A DNA stretch of 39,945 bases from an uncultured Eggerthella sp. (GCA_900538545.1 UPYK01000016.1:1-39945), one strand, 5' to 3'. Shown: positions 1-7,133, numbered from the stretch's first letter. A program made the numbers and translations. Notes: generated by a model not told the origin, from the letters alone.

Positions 1-38
1 TCGCTTGCCTGATTAGGCAAGCTCATGCGCTTCGCTCC
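1..38. repeat. hairpin repeat family 2, copy A (cut by window edge)
   Basis: The stem GCTTGCCT (3-10) pairs perfectly with AGGCAAGC (15-22) around a GATT loop, followed by CTCATGCG and GCTTCGCTC. The same right flank follows a different hairpin near 24613, and the same left stem begins at the very end of the window. No U-run follows, so it does not look like an ordinary terminator. The rest of 39-198 holds no gene that I can support. Confidence 0.4.
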
Positions 39-201
39 TTCGGACAGCCTATTACGAATTAAGAGTGCGGACTCAGAGTAATTCAAGTACCCCATGGGCT
101 CAGCTGCTTGCCTGCCATTGATAACGCTATCCCCGTCCTGTGTCAGCTCGCCTTGCCCCCTCCGCTGATGCAGATAAAAGGTGTGCTTTGGTTGTCCTAA
201 A

Positions 202-230
202 GGTGTCGAACGATCGGGTAGTTTGTCACC
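202..230 (+). repeat. 29-bp palindromic repeat, full copy
   Basis: Left arm GGTGTCGAACGATC and right arm GGTAGTTTGTCACC around one central base. TCA at 226-228 is the complement of the mscL stop codon, so the repeat ends that gene. Confidence 0.9.
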
Positions 231-696
231 TTACGATTTCTTCGGTGATCTTCGCTGGTTCGGGCAATTCCGCTGCGCAATGAGGGCAACGCGTTGCGCC
301 TTCGTTCACTTCTTCGAGGCAGAAGGGGCACATAGGTTCTTTGGTGATGACCTCTTCGCCACGCTTGTTCACCTTCTTCGCGATGGCGCCGCCCGCGTTG
401 TGCAGCTTGTTGATGCCCTTGATGAGCAGGAACACCACGAACGCGATGATGAGGAAGTTGATGATCGCGCTGATGAAAGCGCCAAAATCGATGCCGTTCG
501 GCGTGCCTGCCACCGGAATGACCAAGCCCGAGACGCCCGTGCCGCCACCCGTAACGAGCACGATGAAGGGCTGGACGATATCGCTGACGAACGACGTGAC
601 GATAGCCGTGAAAGCCGCGCCGATGATGATGCCGACCGCCATGTCCATCACGCTTCCGCGGCTGATGAACTCTTTGAATTCGCTGATGAACTTCAT
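226..696 (-). CDS. mscL: large-conductance mechanosensitive channel MscL with C-terminal zinc ribbon
   Basis: Membrane channel that opens under high tension to release solutes during osmotic downshock. The N-terminal segment (KFISEFKEFISRGSVMDMAVG) and the two hydrophobic helices (about residues 15-45 and 72-97) match MscL, which normally forms pentamers. After the usual amphipathic C-terminal helix comes an extra segment with CPFC and, nine residues on, TRCPHC, a four-cysteine zinc-ribbon-like module absent from most MscL proteins. The ATG at 696 is preferred, with AGGGTGAGG just upstream; a GTG three codons earlier (705) is possible. The stop codon TGA and the last codon AGG lie within the palindromic repeat at 202-230. 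Family assignment is certain; the role of the ribbon is unknown. Confidence 0.93.
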   Translation of the reverse strand: MKFISEFKEFISRGSVMDMAVGIIIGAAFTAIVTSFVSDIVQPFIVLVTGGGTGVSGLVIPVAGTPNGIDFGAFISAIINFLIIAFVVFLLIKGINKLHNAGGAIAKKVNKRGEEVITKEPMCPFCLEEVNEGATRCPHCAAELPEPAKITEEIVR

Positions 697-882
697 GATC
701 CTCACCCTTGCTCGTTCGTTTGGGCGCAGGGAATTCGCGCCCTCTTCATTCGCTTGTTCGATTCACCCTTCGAGCATAGCAAGAGCGTTCGCAGCGCACG
801 CAGAGGCGCCTATCTTGTTTCTGTCGTGAAACCGCGCTGATATATTTCGGAAGGAGAGCTTCGGCTGGCTACTGCGCGAAAA

Positions 883-911
883 GGTGTCGAACGACCGGGT
901 AGCTTGTCACC
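883..911 (+). repeat. 29-bp palindromic repeat, full copy
   Basis: Right arm reads GGTAGCTTGTCACC, one base off the common form. TCA at 907-909 is the complement of the stop codon of the PAP2 gene, whose last codons are CGC AAA AGG TGA. Confidence 0.9.
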
Positions 912-2613
912 TTTTGCGGGCGCCGACCGTGTAGAGCGCGCTTGCGAAGGGCAGCCACATGCCTGCAAGGAGCCAGCCGCCGATCACGTCGCTCGGCCAG
1001 TGAACACCCACGTAGATGCGCGAAATGCCGATGAGGATCGCGAAGATGACGAGGATGATGCCGGGCACGATGGCCACGTTGTAGGGAACCCCTTTGCGGT
1101 TCAGCGCGCGGAAGATGAGCAGGCCGATCATGCCGAGCACGATGAGCGAGCAAAAGCTGTGCGCCGAAGGGAACGAGAACGATCCCGGGATGGGCACGAG
1201 CGTTTCGGCGCCGGGGCGCGGGACGGCGAAGATGAACTTCAGCGCCTGCACGCACACTACGGCTAGGATGACGTTCGTGGCGAAGAAGGCGAGGCTGTCC
1301 CACTTTCGCGCGATGGCGAGTATGGCGCAGACAATCAGGCAAAGCGCCGTCATGGGTAGCAGATCGCCCAGCGTGGTGATGGTGACGAAGAAGCCATCGA
1401 GCATGCCGCGGGTGCCGTGGACGAGCGCGTTGATCGTGGCGTTGAACGAGTCGATGGCTGGTGCCTGGTCGGCAATGGCAAGCGCGAGCAGCGCGAAACA
1501 CAAGAAGAACGCCACGAGCGGGATGCGCGTGGCGCGCCAGGCCGCGCCGGCATCGAGGCGCAGCAAGTTGCGAAAGGCTTGCTCGAGCGACGGGCTCTTG
1601 ATGTAGCGATAACGAGGCGCGGGTTTCTTGCGCTTCGTTGGCTTTTGGCGCGCGGCAGCTGCGGGCGTGGGCGCGGGCTTGGACGTGGACTCAGGTGCGG
1701 GCTTGGGCTTCTCGCGCTTGGTAGGCTTGGGGCGCTCGACGGGCGTTGGCGTAGACTCGGGCGCGGGCTTTTCGCGCTTGGTAGGCTTGGGGCGCTCGAT
1801 GGGCTCGGGTGCAGGAGCTGGCACAGGTGCAGGAGCTGGTGTGGGCCTCATGCGTTTCGTGGGTTTTTCCTGCGGGGTCTGCTTTGGGCGTTCGAAAGAT
1901 GACGAACGACCGGACTTTTCGACAGCTTCTTCGCCGACCTCTTCGGTGATCTCTTCATCAAAAGGTGTCGAACGACCGGGTAGTTTGTCACCTTTTTGCT
2001 CATCCAGAGCATCGAGCTCGCGCGAGAGTTCATCGACATATTCGCCAAGGTCTTCAGCGGAGTCTTCGGCTTCCTCAACAGCTTCTTCAGCAGTTTCCTC
2101 GTCGACGAGTTCATCGGCGATCTCTTCGGCGATTTCTTCCGCTTGTTCGTTTTCGGGGGAATCGTCTAGAGGCAGAGATTCAGAAGGAGACTCGTTTTCG
2201 GGCTCTTCTGGTTCATCTGATGACAGATTAACGGGCAATTTGTCTCCCTGACGCTCGAAAGATGACGAACGACCGGGTAGTTTGTCACCTTCAGTAACTT
2301 CTTCTACTGCGGAATCTTCGACGGCCTCTTCAACAGCCTCTTCGGCGGAGTCTTCGACAGTTTCTTCGTCGACCTCTTCCGCTATCTCTTCCGCGATCTC
2401 TTCAGCAAACGATGTCGAACGACCGGGTAGTTTGTCACCTTCGTGATGCATGAATTTCGTAGGAGCGACCGAATGACGGCGGCGCGCCTTCTTAGCCCAA
2501 GCCTTCTTTTCGCCCGGCACCCGATCGCGCGACCTGGTCAAACCAGCTTGCTGACCAGCAGCATGCGCTTGTGGGGAGTCTTCTTCGCGATGTGGCGGTT
2601 GCGCTGTGCTCAC
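907..2613 (-). CDS. PAP2-family phosphatase with long disordered N-terminus carrying translated palindromic repeats
   Basis: The C-terminal 230 residues form an integral-membrane PAP2 lipid or pyrophosphate phosphatase. Its motifs are KFIFAVPRP (about 459-467), FPSAHS (481-486) and SRIYVGVHWPSD (531-542), which supply the phosphate-binding Arg and Lys and the catalytic histidines. Several hydrophobic helices surround them. The substrate could be undecaprenyl-PP or a phosphatidate; sequence alone cannot decide. The first 330 residues are atypical: Glu-rich blocks (EEIAEEIAEEV), then Pro/Lys/Arg-rich repeats (ERPKPTKREKP). GDKLPGRS(T/S) occurs at residues 59, 109 and 208, each encoded by a full palindromic repeat, and degenerate half copies lie near 123 and 230-240. 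Translation starts at GTG 2613 behind GGAAAGGAC. The stop is supplied by a further repeat copy. The charged N-terminus is probably cytosolic. Confidence 0.9.
   Translation of the reverse strand: MSTAQPPHREEDSPQAHAAGQQAGLTRSRDRVPGEKKAWAKKARRRHSVAPTKFMHHEGDKLPGRSTSFAEEIAEEIAEEVDEETVEDSAEEAVEEAVEDSAVEEVTEGDKLPGRSSSFERQGDKLPVNLSSDEPEEPENESPSESLPLDDSPENEQAEEIAEEIADELVDEETAEEAVEEAEDSAEDLGEYVDELSRELDALDEQKGDKLPGRSTPFDEEITEEVGEEAVEKSGRSSSFERPKQTPQEKPTKRMRPTPAPAPVPAPAPEPIERPKPTKREKPAPESTPTPVERPKPTKREKPKPAPESTSKPAPTPAAAARQKPTKRKKPAPRYRYIKSPSLEQAFRNLLRLDAGAAWRATRIPLVAFFLCFALLALAIADQAPAIDSFNATINALVHGTRGMLDGFFVTITTLGDLLPMTALCLIVCAILAIARKWDSLAFFATNVILAVVCVQALKFIFAVPRPGAETLVPIPGSFSFPSAHSFCSLIVLGMIGLLIFRALNRKGVPYNVAIVPGIILVIFAILIGISRIYVGVHWPSDVIGGWLLAGMWLPFASALYTVGARKR
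1712..1799 (-). repeat. 60-bp tandem duplication inside the PAP2 gene
   Basis: The segment beginning TCGCGCTTGGTAGGCTTGGG at 1712 recurs at 1772, a 60-base period (20 residues). It encodes repeated VERPKPTKREKP / IERPKPTKREKP blocks in the disordered N-terminal region, typical of slippage growth of low-complexity sequence. Confidence 0.75.
1898..1913 (+). repeat. left half of palindromic repeat (within PAP2 gene)
   Basis: GATGACGAACGACCGG with upstream TCGAAA matches the left half of the copy at 2261-2289, but the right half is missing. It is translated as part of GRSSSFERP. Confidence 0.7.
1964..1992 (+). repeat. 29-bp palindromic repeat, full copy in coding sequence
   Basis: Perfect match to the commonest form, with AAA before and TTT after. 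In the PAP2 gene it is read on the minus strand as KGDKLPGRSTPF, starting at about residue 207. Confidence 0.92.
2231..2247 (+). repeat. degenerate right half of palindromic repeat (within PAP2 gene)
   Basis: ACGGGCAATTTGTCTCC resembles CGGGTAGTTTGTCACC and is translated as GDKLPVN in the same frame as the full copies. It is probably a decayed copy. Confidence 0.55.
2261..2289 (+). repeat. 29-bp palindromic repeat, full copy in coding sequence
   Basis: Left arm GATGACGAACGACC, right arm GGTAGTTTGTCACC. Read in the PAP2 gene as GDKLPGRSSSF from about residue 109. Confidence 0.9.
2411..2439 (+). repeat. 29-bp palindromic repeat, full copy in coding sequence
   Basis: Left arm GATGTCGAACGACC, right arm GGTAGTTTGTCACC. 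Read in the PAP2 gene as GDKLPGRSTSF from about residue 59. Confidence 0.92.
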
Positions 2614-2691
2614 CGTTTCAGTCCTTTCCGTTTCATCTATTGTAGCGAAAGCACTCCCCTGTCGCAGGCGAAACAGAAATAAGGCGGCGGG

Positions 2692-3042
2692 CTATTTCTC
2701 GATCGGGTTTTCGGGGTCGCTCGCCCAATCGTCGAAGCTGCCCAGGTAAAGATAAAGATGCTGATAACCTTCGGCCTCGAGCAGATCGCACGCCTGCTTG
2801 GCATGGCGGCCGACCTGGCAATACACGATGATGGGGCATTCTTCGGTGAAGGCGTGGCGGCGACATTCCTTCGAGAATTCGTCGGCCTCTTCGGCGCCGA
2901 AGCGATCGAAATCCGCGACGCATACGTTTATGGCCGTGGGGATGTGGCCTTCGTCGTAGAGCTCGACGGGGCGAACATCGATGATGGGAAGTTTTCCGAT
3001 ATGCGATCTAACAAATTGTGTGTCCACTATTTGAGCGGCCAT
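2692..3042 (-). CDS. rhodanese-like single-domain protein
   Basis: Small cytosolic sulfurtransferase-type domain of 116 residues. The rhodanese signature IIDVRPVELYDEGHIPTAINV and the active-site loop VYCQVGRHA (Cys followed by the CxxGxR pattern) are both intact, so sulfur transfer from a persulfidated cysteine is plausible; donor and acceptor are unknown. It is about the length of GlpE/PspE-type proteins. ATG 3042 is chosen because AGAAAGTGA lies at good distance; a GTG three codons earlier is less likely. It stands alone, downstream of the glyoxalase gene and separated from the PAP2 gene by 78 bases without a recognisable terminator. Confidence 0.88.
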   Translation of the reverse strand: MAAQIVDTQFVRSHIGKLPIIDVRPVELYDEGHIPTAINVCVADFDRFGAEEADEFSKECRRHAFTEECPIIVYCQVGRHAKQACDLLEAEGYQHLYLYLGSFDDWASDPENPIEK

Positions 3043-3216
3043 GAGTATCACTTTCTTTCACGTTGCGCACACTTAAGCGTTTGGCAGCATTGTTGCTGGA
3101 AGTGTGTGTAATCTGAGGTCGATACTACGCTCGCCTGTGTTGCACATGCGTGGGACGAAGTGACTGTTTGTTTTTCGCGGCTTTCTGTTTACCGTTCTGT
3201 AACGAGATGCACACAA

Positions 3217-3249
3217 ATCAAAACTGCCGCCCCGTTCCGAGCGGCAGTT
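3217..3249 (-). terminator. intrinsic terminator of the glyoxalase gene
   Basis: On the minus strand AACTGCCGC (3249-3241) pairs with GCGGCAGTT (3230-3222) and is followed by TTGATTTG, a 9-bp stem with a modest U-rich tail. It lies about 50 bases beyond the glyoxalase stop. Confidence 0.6.
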
Positions 3250-3272
3250 CTACCAATTCGCTATGTGCTGTA

Positions 3273-3302
3273 GGCGACAAAAGACCGGGTAGCTTTGTCA
3301 CC
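3273..3302 (+). repeat. palindromic repeat, 30-bp variant
   Basis: Left arm GGCGACAAAAGACC, right part GGTAGCTTTGTCACC. It has the same altered arms as the copy at 31585-31614, forming a sub-family. It abuts the TAG stop of the glyoxalase gene. Confidence 0.85.
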
Positions 3303-3676
3303 TATTTCTCTGGCAGGATTTCGATCCAGCAGCCGTCGGGGTCTTCGATGAAATAGAGGCCCATGGCGGGGTTGTCGTGCACCACGCACCCCATTTCGTC
3401 GTGGAGCTTGCGGGCTTCTTCCATGTCGGGCACGCGGAAGGCAATGTGGGTGTCCTTGCCGCCATTGTTGTAAGGCTCGGTTACGCCCTTGTTCCAAGTG
3501 AACTCCAGTTCAAACGGGCTTTTTTCGTTAGACGCGAAGACGATGATCCATGAACCATCTTCGGGCCCTTTTCTGCGCGTTTCAGTTATGCCGAGCGCTT
3601 TCTCGTAGAACGCCAGCGTCTTTTCAAGATCGAGCACATGCGTGCAGCGATGGACGCATTTTCCGACAACGGTCAT
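3302..3676 (-). CDS. glyoxalase I-like metalloenzyme (lactoylglutathione lyase family)
   Basis: A 124-residue VOC-fold protein. Metal ligands equivalent to those of E. coli GloA can be placed at His9, Glu58 (LEFTWN), His77 (THIAF) and Glu119 (WIEIL), so all four are present. The family isomerises the methylglyoxal-thiol hemithioacetal; because many Gram-positive bacteria lack glutathione, the true thiol cofactor is open. ATG 3676 follows GAAAGGAAACACC. It is preceded by two repeat copies (3707-3786) and ends against another one, with a terminator beyond. Confidence 0.88.
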   Translation of the reverse strand: MTVVGKCVHRCTHVLDLEKTLAFYEKALGITETRRKGPEDGSWIIVFASNEKSPFELEFTWNKGVTEPYNNGGKDTHIAFRVPDMEEARKLHDEMGCVVHDNPAMGLYFIEDPDGCWIEILPEK

Positions 3677-3706
3677 GGTGTTTCCTTTCGTTAGAGGTGA
3701 CGAACG

Positions 3707-3735
3707 GATGGCGAACTACCCGGTCATTCGACATC
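3707..3735 (-). repeat. 29-bp palindromic repeat, full copy, reverse orientation
   Basis: GATGGCGAACTACC and GGTCATTCGACATC arms with several substitutions. It lies 22 bases from the next copy. Confidence 0.8.
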
Positions 3736-3757
3736 TTTTTGGATTCAGCGCTGCCCC

Positions 3758-3786
3758 GATGACAAACTACCCGGGCATTTGTCACC
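3758..3786. repeat. palindromic repeat, GGGCATTTGTC sub-type
   Basis: Left arm GATGACAAACTACC, right arm GGCATTTGTCACC after a central G run. GACAAA and TTTGTC now pair perfectly. Same sub-type as 11289-11317 and 31519-31546. Confidence 0.8.
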
Positions 3787-3800
3787 TTCACTTCACTCTG

Positions 3801-3823
3801 TTAGGGGTCGTGTAGTTTGTCAC
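3801..3823 (+). repeat. half copy of palindromic repeat with TAGGGGTCG leader
   Basis: GTAGTTTGTCACC preceded by TTAGGGGTCGT. The TAGGGGTCG leader recurs at 33307 and in the long inverted repeat at 36534-36598. It abuts the HIT gene stop (TAG, 3824-3826). Confidence 0.7.
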
Positions 3824-4186
3824 CTATTTGAGGCGGAAGGATTCTTCGAAGGTTGCGCGGCCCATCTTGATGCCGCCCATGATGTGCAGGTGCAGGTGCG
3901 GAACGGTGGAGGCGGAATCTTCGCCGGTGTTGATGTTCACGCGATAGCCAGAATCGTACACGCCCTTGATCTTGGCGATCTCGGGCACCACGGAAAGCAG
4001 ATGGCCGAGCAGCTCTGGATCGGGGTTGTCGTTGAGGTTTTCGTAGTGCTTCTTGGGCACGACGAGCGTGTGGACTGGGGCTTCGGGCTCGATGTCGTCG
4101 AAGGCGTAGCAGACTTCGTCCTCGTAGACCTTCTTCGATGGGATCTCGCCCGCTACGATCTTGCAAAACAGGCAATCATCAGCCAT
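3824..4186 (-). CDS. HIT-family nucleotide hydrolase (HinT-like)
   Basis: A 120-residue histidine-triad protein. The motif HLHLH followed by IMGG at residues 97-104 carries the catalytic histidine. The N-terminal CLFCKIVAGEIPS and the central HTLVVPKKH are typical of bacterial HinT proteins, which hydrolyse purine nucleoside phosphoramidates. The two cysteines in CLFC often bind zinc in this group. ATG 4186 follows GAGAAAGGTGCCATC. It is monocistronic as far as can be seen, and its stop sits against a half repeat. Confidence 0.92.
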   Translation of the reverse strand: MADDCLFCKIVAGEIPSKKVYEDEVCYAFDDIEPEAPVHTLVVPKKHYENLNDNPDPELLGHLLSVVPEIAKIKGVYDSGYRVNINTGEDSASTVPHLHLHIMGGIKMGRATFEESFRLK

Positions 4187-4233
4187 GATGGCACCTTTCT
4201 CTTTGAGTTTGGTAGCTTTATTATAGCGCCTCA

Positions 4234-4249
4234 GGTGACAAACTACCCG
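4234..4249 (-). repeat. half copy of palindromic repeat carrying a stop codon
   Basis: GGTGACAAACTACCCG is one arm only. The CTA inside it (4243-4245) is the complement of the TAG stop of the ABC transporter gene. Confidence 0.75.
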
Positions 4250-6195
4250 AGGAAGGCGCCAGTCTGGCGATCCCAGAGATGCGCGTATTCGCCGCCAGCA
4301 TCGATCAGGCTTGCGTGCGTGCCGTCTTCGACGATCTTGCCGTTGTCCAGTACCACGATGCGGTCGAGCGAGGCCACCGTAGAAAGACGGTGCGCCACCA
4401 CGATGGACGTGCGCCCTTGCATGAGGTTCGCGAGCGCGCCCTGCACGAGTGCCTCGCTTTCGGAATCGAGCGCACTGGTAGCTTCATCCAGCACGAGAAT
4501 GGGCGCATCGGCCAGAATGGCGCGCGCGATCGCGATGCGTTGGCGCTGGCCACCGGAGAGTTTGATGCCACGCTCCCCCACCATCGTGTCGAAGCCGTTG
4601 GGCAGCTGCTCGATAAATTCGAGCGCGTTCGCCTTTTCCGCAGCCGCAACGATCTCTTCGCGGGTTGCATCAGGCTTGCCGTAGGAAATGTTCTCGAGGA
4701 TGCTGCGGTGAAAGAGCAGCGCCTCCTGCGGCACGTAGGCGATCTGGCGGCGCAGGCTTTGCTGCGAACACTTCGAGATGTCCTGGCCATCGACGAGCAC
4801 GTCGCCCTGCTGAACATCGGAAAGACGCAGCAGGAGCTTCGTGAGTGTGGTCTTGCCCGAGCCCGATTGACCCACCAGACCCACGCGCTGGCCGCCAGGG
4901 ATGTGGAGGTTGAGGTCGGTGAACACGGGCGTGGCGTTCGCGGAATCTTCGTAGGTGAAACCGATATGGTTGAAGTCGATGTTGCCAGCTTCGACCTGAA
5001 GCGCAGGGGCGCTCGGCACGTCGGAGACGAGGCGCGGTTCGTCGAGGATGCGGGTCATTTCGGAGGCATCGCCGAAGACCTTGTTCAGGCGCGCGAGCAT
5101 AGAATTGATCATGTTGAAGCGCATGGTGAGGTTGTAGGTGTAGGTGAACATCATCACGAGCGTGCCGGCGCTGATGCCGAACCACGCGTTGCCGCCGGCG
5201 GTGAAGATCGAGACGATGGACATGATGACCACGATGAGCGAGCTTGTCATGATGCCGCGCTTGATGGTGGCGCGCATGCTGCGAGAATCGGCGCGCATCG
5301 CTTCGAGGGAGGCGTCAGTGAAGAGGGAGCGCTCGTAATCTTCGCGACCGTAGGTTTTCACGGCCAGGATGTTCGTGACAGAGTCGGAAAGTACACCTGA
5401 CAGGCGGTTTTGCGCGGCGGCGGCTGCGGCGGAGAGCGGGGTGATCTTGCGGAACATGATGTAGGCCACGGCGATGTAGATCACGAGCATGACCGTGAGG
5501 ACCGCCACGTATGAGGGCACGATGGGCGCGAGGATGCCGATGGTGCAGACGATGGCGATGACAGTGGGCAGCAGCGAGAGCAGCGTGGTTTCCACGAGCA
5601 GCGAGTAGGAGGTCATGAACTTCGTGGTCTGGCTGACGAGCGAGCCGCCGAAGCGGTTGGTGTGGAAGGTCATGGACTGGTTGGAGAGCGTGTCGAAGCA
5701 GAGGCGTGCTAGGTTGTAGTTACCGTTGATCTCGGTCTTGAAGATGGCGTAGTCCTGGAGCTTCGAGCAGACTTGGCCGACCACGTTCACCAGGATGAGG
5801 GCGATGATGTAGGGGCCGAAGACTTCCCAGACCTGGTCGGGGCCGACCGGGCCGAGTTGGATGCGATCGACGATGAGCGACATGACGAAGGTGTTCGCGT
5901 AGGTGAGCATACCGATGAAGCCGATGGTGGCGATGACGCCGAGTGCGAAGGGCCAGGGGCGCTTCTTCGTGATCTGCCAGAAGAAGTAGAGCGTGCGCTT
6001 GATGGTGGCGGAATCTTGGCGCTTGCCGCGGGTTGGGGTTGTGGCTGTGCCCTGGGGGCTTTCGCCGCGGGTTGGGGTTGTGGCTGTGCCTCGGGGGTTT
6101 TCGCTGCGTTCTCCGCGTTCGCCGTGTTCGCCGCGCGCAGGGGTGGCTTGGGTGTCGGCTGCAGGAGCCGCTGAAGATGCCTGGATCTTCGCCAT
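4243..6195 (-). CDS. ABC exporter, fused permease and ATPase
   Basis: A 650-residue half-transporter of the multidrug or lipid exporter type, expected to dimerise in the membrane. A low-complexity, Thr/Arg/Pro-rich N-terminus of about 65 residues precedes six transmembrane helices. The ATPase shows Walker A GQSGSGKTT (about 442-450), signature LSGGQRQR (about 545), Walker B ILVLDEATSALD and switch VAHRLS, all intact. The N-terminus contains a 13-residue tandem duplication (RGTATTPTRGESP), 39 bases in DNA. ATG 6195 (MAKIQAS) is preferred: it follows AGGCGG and starts 10 bases after the stop of the small upstream gene. The frame stays open to 6315, but that part overlaps the upstream gene. The TAG stop lies in a half repeat. 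Substrate unknown. Confidence 0.9.
   Translation of the reverse strand: MAKIQASSAAPAADTQATPARGEHGERGERSENPRGTATTPTRGESPQGTATTPTRGKRQDSATIKRTLYFFWQITKKRPWPFALGVIATIGFIGMLTYANTFVMSLIVDRIQLGPVGPDQVWEVFGPYIIALILVNVVGQVCSKLQDYAIFKTEINGNYNLARLCFDTLSNQSMTFHTNRFGGSLVSQTTKFMTSYSLLVETTLLSLLPTVIAIVCTIGILAPIVPSYVAVLTVMLVIYIAVAYIMFRKITPLSAAAAAAQNRLSGVLSDSVTNILAVKTYGREDYERSLFTDASLEAMRADSRSMRATIKRGIMTSSLIVVIMSIVSIFTAGGNAWFGISAGTLVMMFTYTYNLTMRFNMINSMLARLNKVFGDASEMTRILDEPRLVSDVPSAPALQVEAGNIDFNHIGFTYEDSANATPVFTDLNLHIPGGQRVGLVGQSGSGKTTLTKLLLRLSDVQQGDVLVDGQDISKCSQQSLRRQIAYVPQEALLFHRSILENISYGKPDATREEIVAAAEKANALEFIEQLPNGFDTMVGERGIKLSGGQRQRIAIARAILADAPILVLDEATSALDSESEALVQGALANLMQGRTSIVVAHRLSTVASLDRIVVLDNGKIVEDGTHASLIDAGGEYAHLWDRQTGAFLG
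6025..6090 (-). repeat. 39-bp tandem repeat in ABC transporter N-terminus
   Basis: GCCGCGGGTTGGGGTTGTGG begins at 6025 and again at 6064. Two units encode RGTATTPTRG repeats outside the membrane domain, a likely slippage product. Confidence 0.75.
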
Positions 6196-6205
6196 GGTAA
6201 GCCGC

Positions 6206-6409
6206 CTAGTCTTCGAGCGCTTCGAGGATGGATTCGCACAGGCGGCCGCGCGCGTTCGGGGCGTCGGTTGCTTCGTCGATGCCGTTCTCGATGAGCTCTT
6301 CGCCGATGGCATCATCGATCGCGAGGCGATCGTCGGTCGAGAGGTTCTTGAAGTTCGTGGGCAGACCGAGCTCTTTGAGGAGCACCTTTTGTTCTGGAGT
6401 AAGTGGCAT
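6206..6409 (-). CDS. small acidic protein of unknown function
   Basis: A 67-residue protein (MPLTPEQKVLLKELGL start) with a high Asp/Glu content, predicted helical, with no signal peptide or membrane segment. I do not recognise a family. ATG 6409 follows GAAAGGGAAGCG at good spacing. Its stop is 10 bases before the ABC exporter start, so the two are likely co-transcribed, and it may be a small partner of the exporter. The upstream boundary is the palindromic repeat at 6446-6474, which separates it from the toxin-antitoxin genes. Confidence 0.7.
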   Translation of the reverse strand: MPLTPEQKVLLKELGLPTNFKNLSTDDRLAIDDAIGEELIENGIDEATDAPNARGRLCESILEALED

Positions 6410-6445
6410 CGCTTCCCTTTCGTTGTTCGTGAAAACTATAGCACG

Positions 6446-6474
6446 GGTGACAAACTACCCGGTCGTTCGACACC
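6446..6474 (-). repeat. 29-bp palindromic repeat, full copy, reverse orientation
   Basis: Exact reverse complement of the commonest form. It abuts the TAA of the antitoxin gene, between that gene and the small acidic protein gene. Confidence 0.92.
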
Positions 6475-6475
6475 T

Positions 6476-6748
6476 TTACACGAAATTGATCTCGAGCTTT
6501 CGTCCGAGGCCATGAGCGATTTTTGCAAGCGTGGCCACTGAGGGGTTGCCGTTGCCATTCTCGAGACGACTCAGATTCGCAGGCTTCATATTGCAGCGTT
6601 GCGCAAGTTCTTTCTGCGAAAGCCCCTCCTCTATTCTCGCTTGAACGATTTGGCGCATTATCTCGCGTTCGGGAGCTTGATCTTCCCACTCTTCTTTGAA
6701 TTCCGGATCTTCTAATGCCTTATCTAGATGGTTCCTGAAGTCACTCAT
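6476..6748 (-). CDS. XRE-family antitoxin (HigA-like)
   Basis: A 90-residue protein with a Cro/CI-type helix-turn-helix (GLSQKELAQRCNMKPANLSRLENGNGNPSVATLAKIAHGLG, about 42-82). The N-terminal 40 residues are acidic and probably bind the toxin. The start overlaps the end of the toxin gene by 8 bases, giving the toxin-first order of HigBA modules. It is expected to neutralise the toxin and to repress the shared promoter through the palindrome at 7103-7118. Confidence 0.88.
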   Translation of the reverse strand: MSDFRNHLDKALEDPEFKEEWEDQAPEREIMRQIVQARIEEGLSQKELAQRCNMKPANLSRLENGNGNPSVATLAKIAHGLGRKLEINFV

Positions 6749-7085
6749 GTTCGAGCCTCCATTCGTCTCGGATTCTCTTTGCTTTTTCTATCTCTCGAGC
6801 TGGTGTTTTCTGGGTCTTCTTGACGAATCCATGAGTAAGAATCACCTGCTGGCCCACAATGAAAAAATACAAGATCCGCGTGATATTGTTCCCCTGCACC
6901 GTTCGCAACTCAAAGATGCCATCACTGAGATGGCACGAAAAGGGCATGCCAAGCCGCGGTCCGTATTCTTCAAGCAGCTCTAATCTTCCAAATACTTTTG
7001 CCTTCATTTTTGAATCAAGCGCATCTATGAAATTCTCAACAGGGCATTTCCCCTTCTTTTCTCTGAAATAATTGATCTCATACAT
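6741..7085 (-). CDS. RelE/HigB-type toxin (phage Gp49-like family)
   Basis: A 114-residue toxin of the ParE/RelE superfamily, most like the Gp49/HigB branch. The pattern YFREKKGKCPVENFIDAL, then RLELLEEYGPRLGMP, FELRTVQGNNITRILYFF and ILTHGFVKKTQKTP followed by EIEKAKRIRDEW is characteristic. These toxins usually cleave mRNA on the ribosome. ATG 7085 follows AAGGGAT, close behind the promoter at 7105-7133. It is co-transcribed with and overlaps the XRE antitoxin gene. The local AT content is higher than in the flanking genes, in keeping with horizontal acquisition. Confidence 0.88.
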   Translation of the reverse strand: MYEINYFREKKGKCPVENFIDALDSKMKAKVFGRLELLEEYGPRLGMPFSCHLSDGIFELRTVQGNNITRILYFFIVGQQVILTHGFVKKTQKTPAREIEKAKRIRDEWRLEHE

Positions 7086-7102
7086 GGTTGTATCCCTTTG
7101 TT

Positions 7103-7133
7103 ATCATATATGATAATTTTATTCTTATCAAGA
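7103..7133 (-). promoter_or_regulatory. promoter and palindromic operator of the toxin-antitoxin operon
   Basis: On the minus strand TTGATA (7133-7128) is followed after exactly 17 bases by TATGAT (7110-7105). A perfect 16-bp palindrome TTATCATATATGATAA (7103-7118) covers the -10 element, so binding of the antitoxin there would block transcription. The rest of 7134-7388 holds two repeat copies and three direct TTTACTGT octamers (7316, 7335, 7345), and no gene. Confidence 0.75.

Noticed and set aside
181..840. Long plus-strand open frames opposite mscL and the PAP2 gene
   Set aside because: They mirror the codons of the minus-strand genes, have no ribosome binding sites and give low-complexity or His/Asp-rich translations.
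6196..6315. N-terminal extension of the ABC exporter to 6315
   Set aside because: It overlaps the well-supported small acidic protein gene, whereas ATG 6195 has a ribosome binding site and normal spacing.
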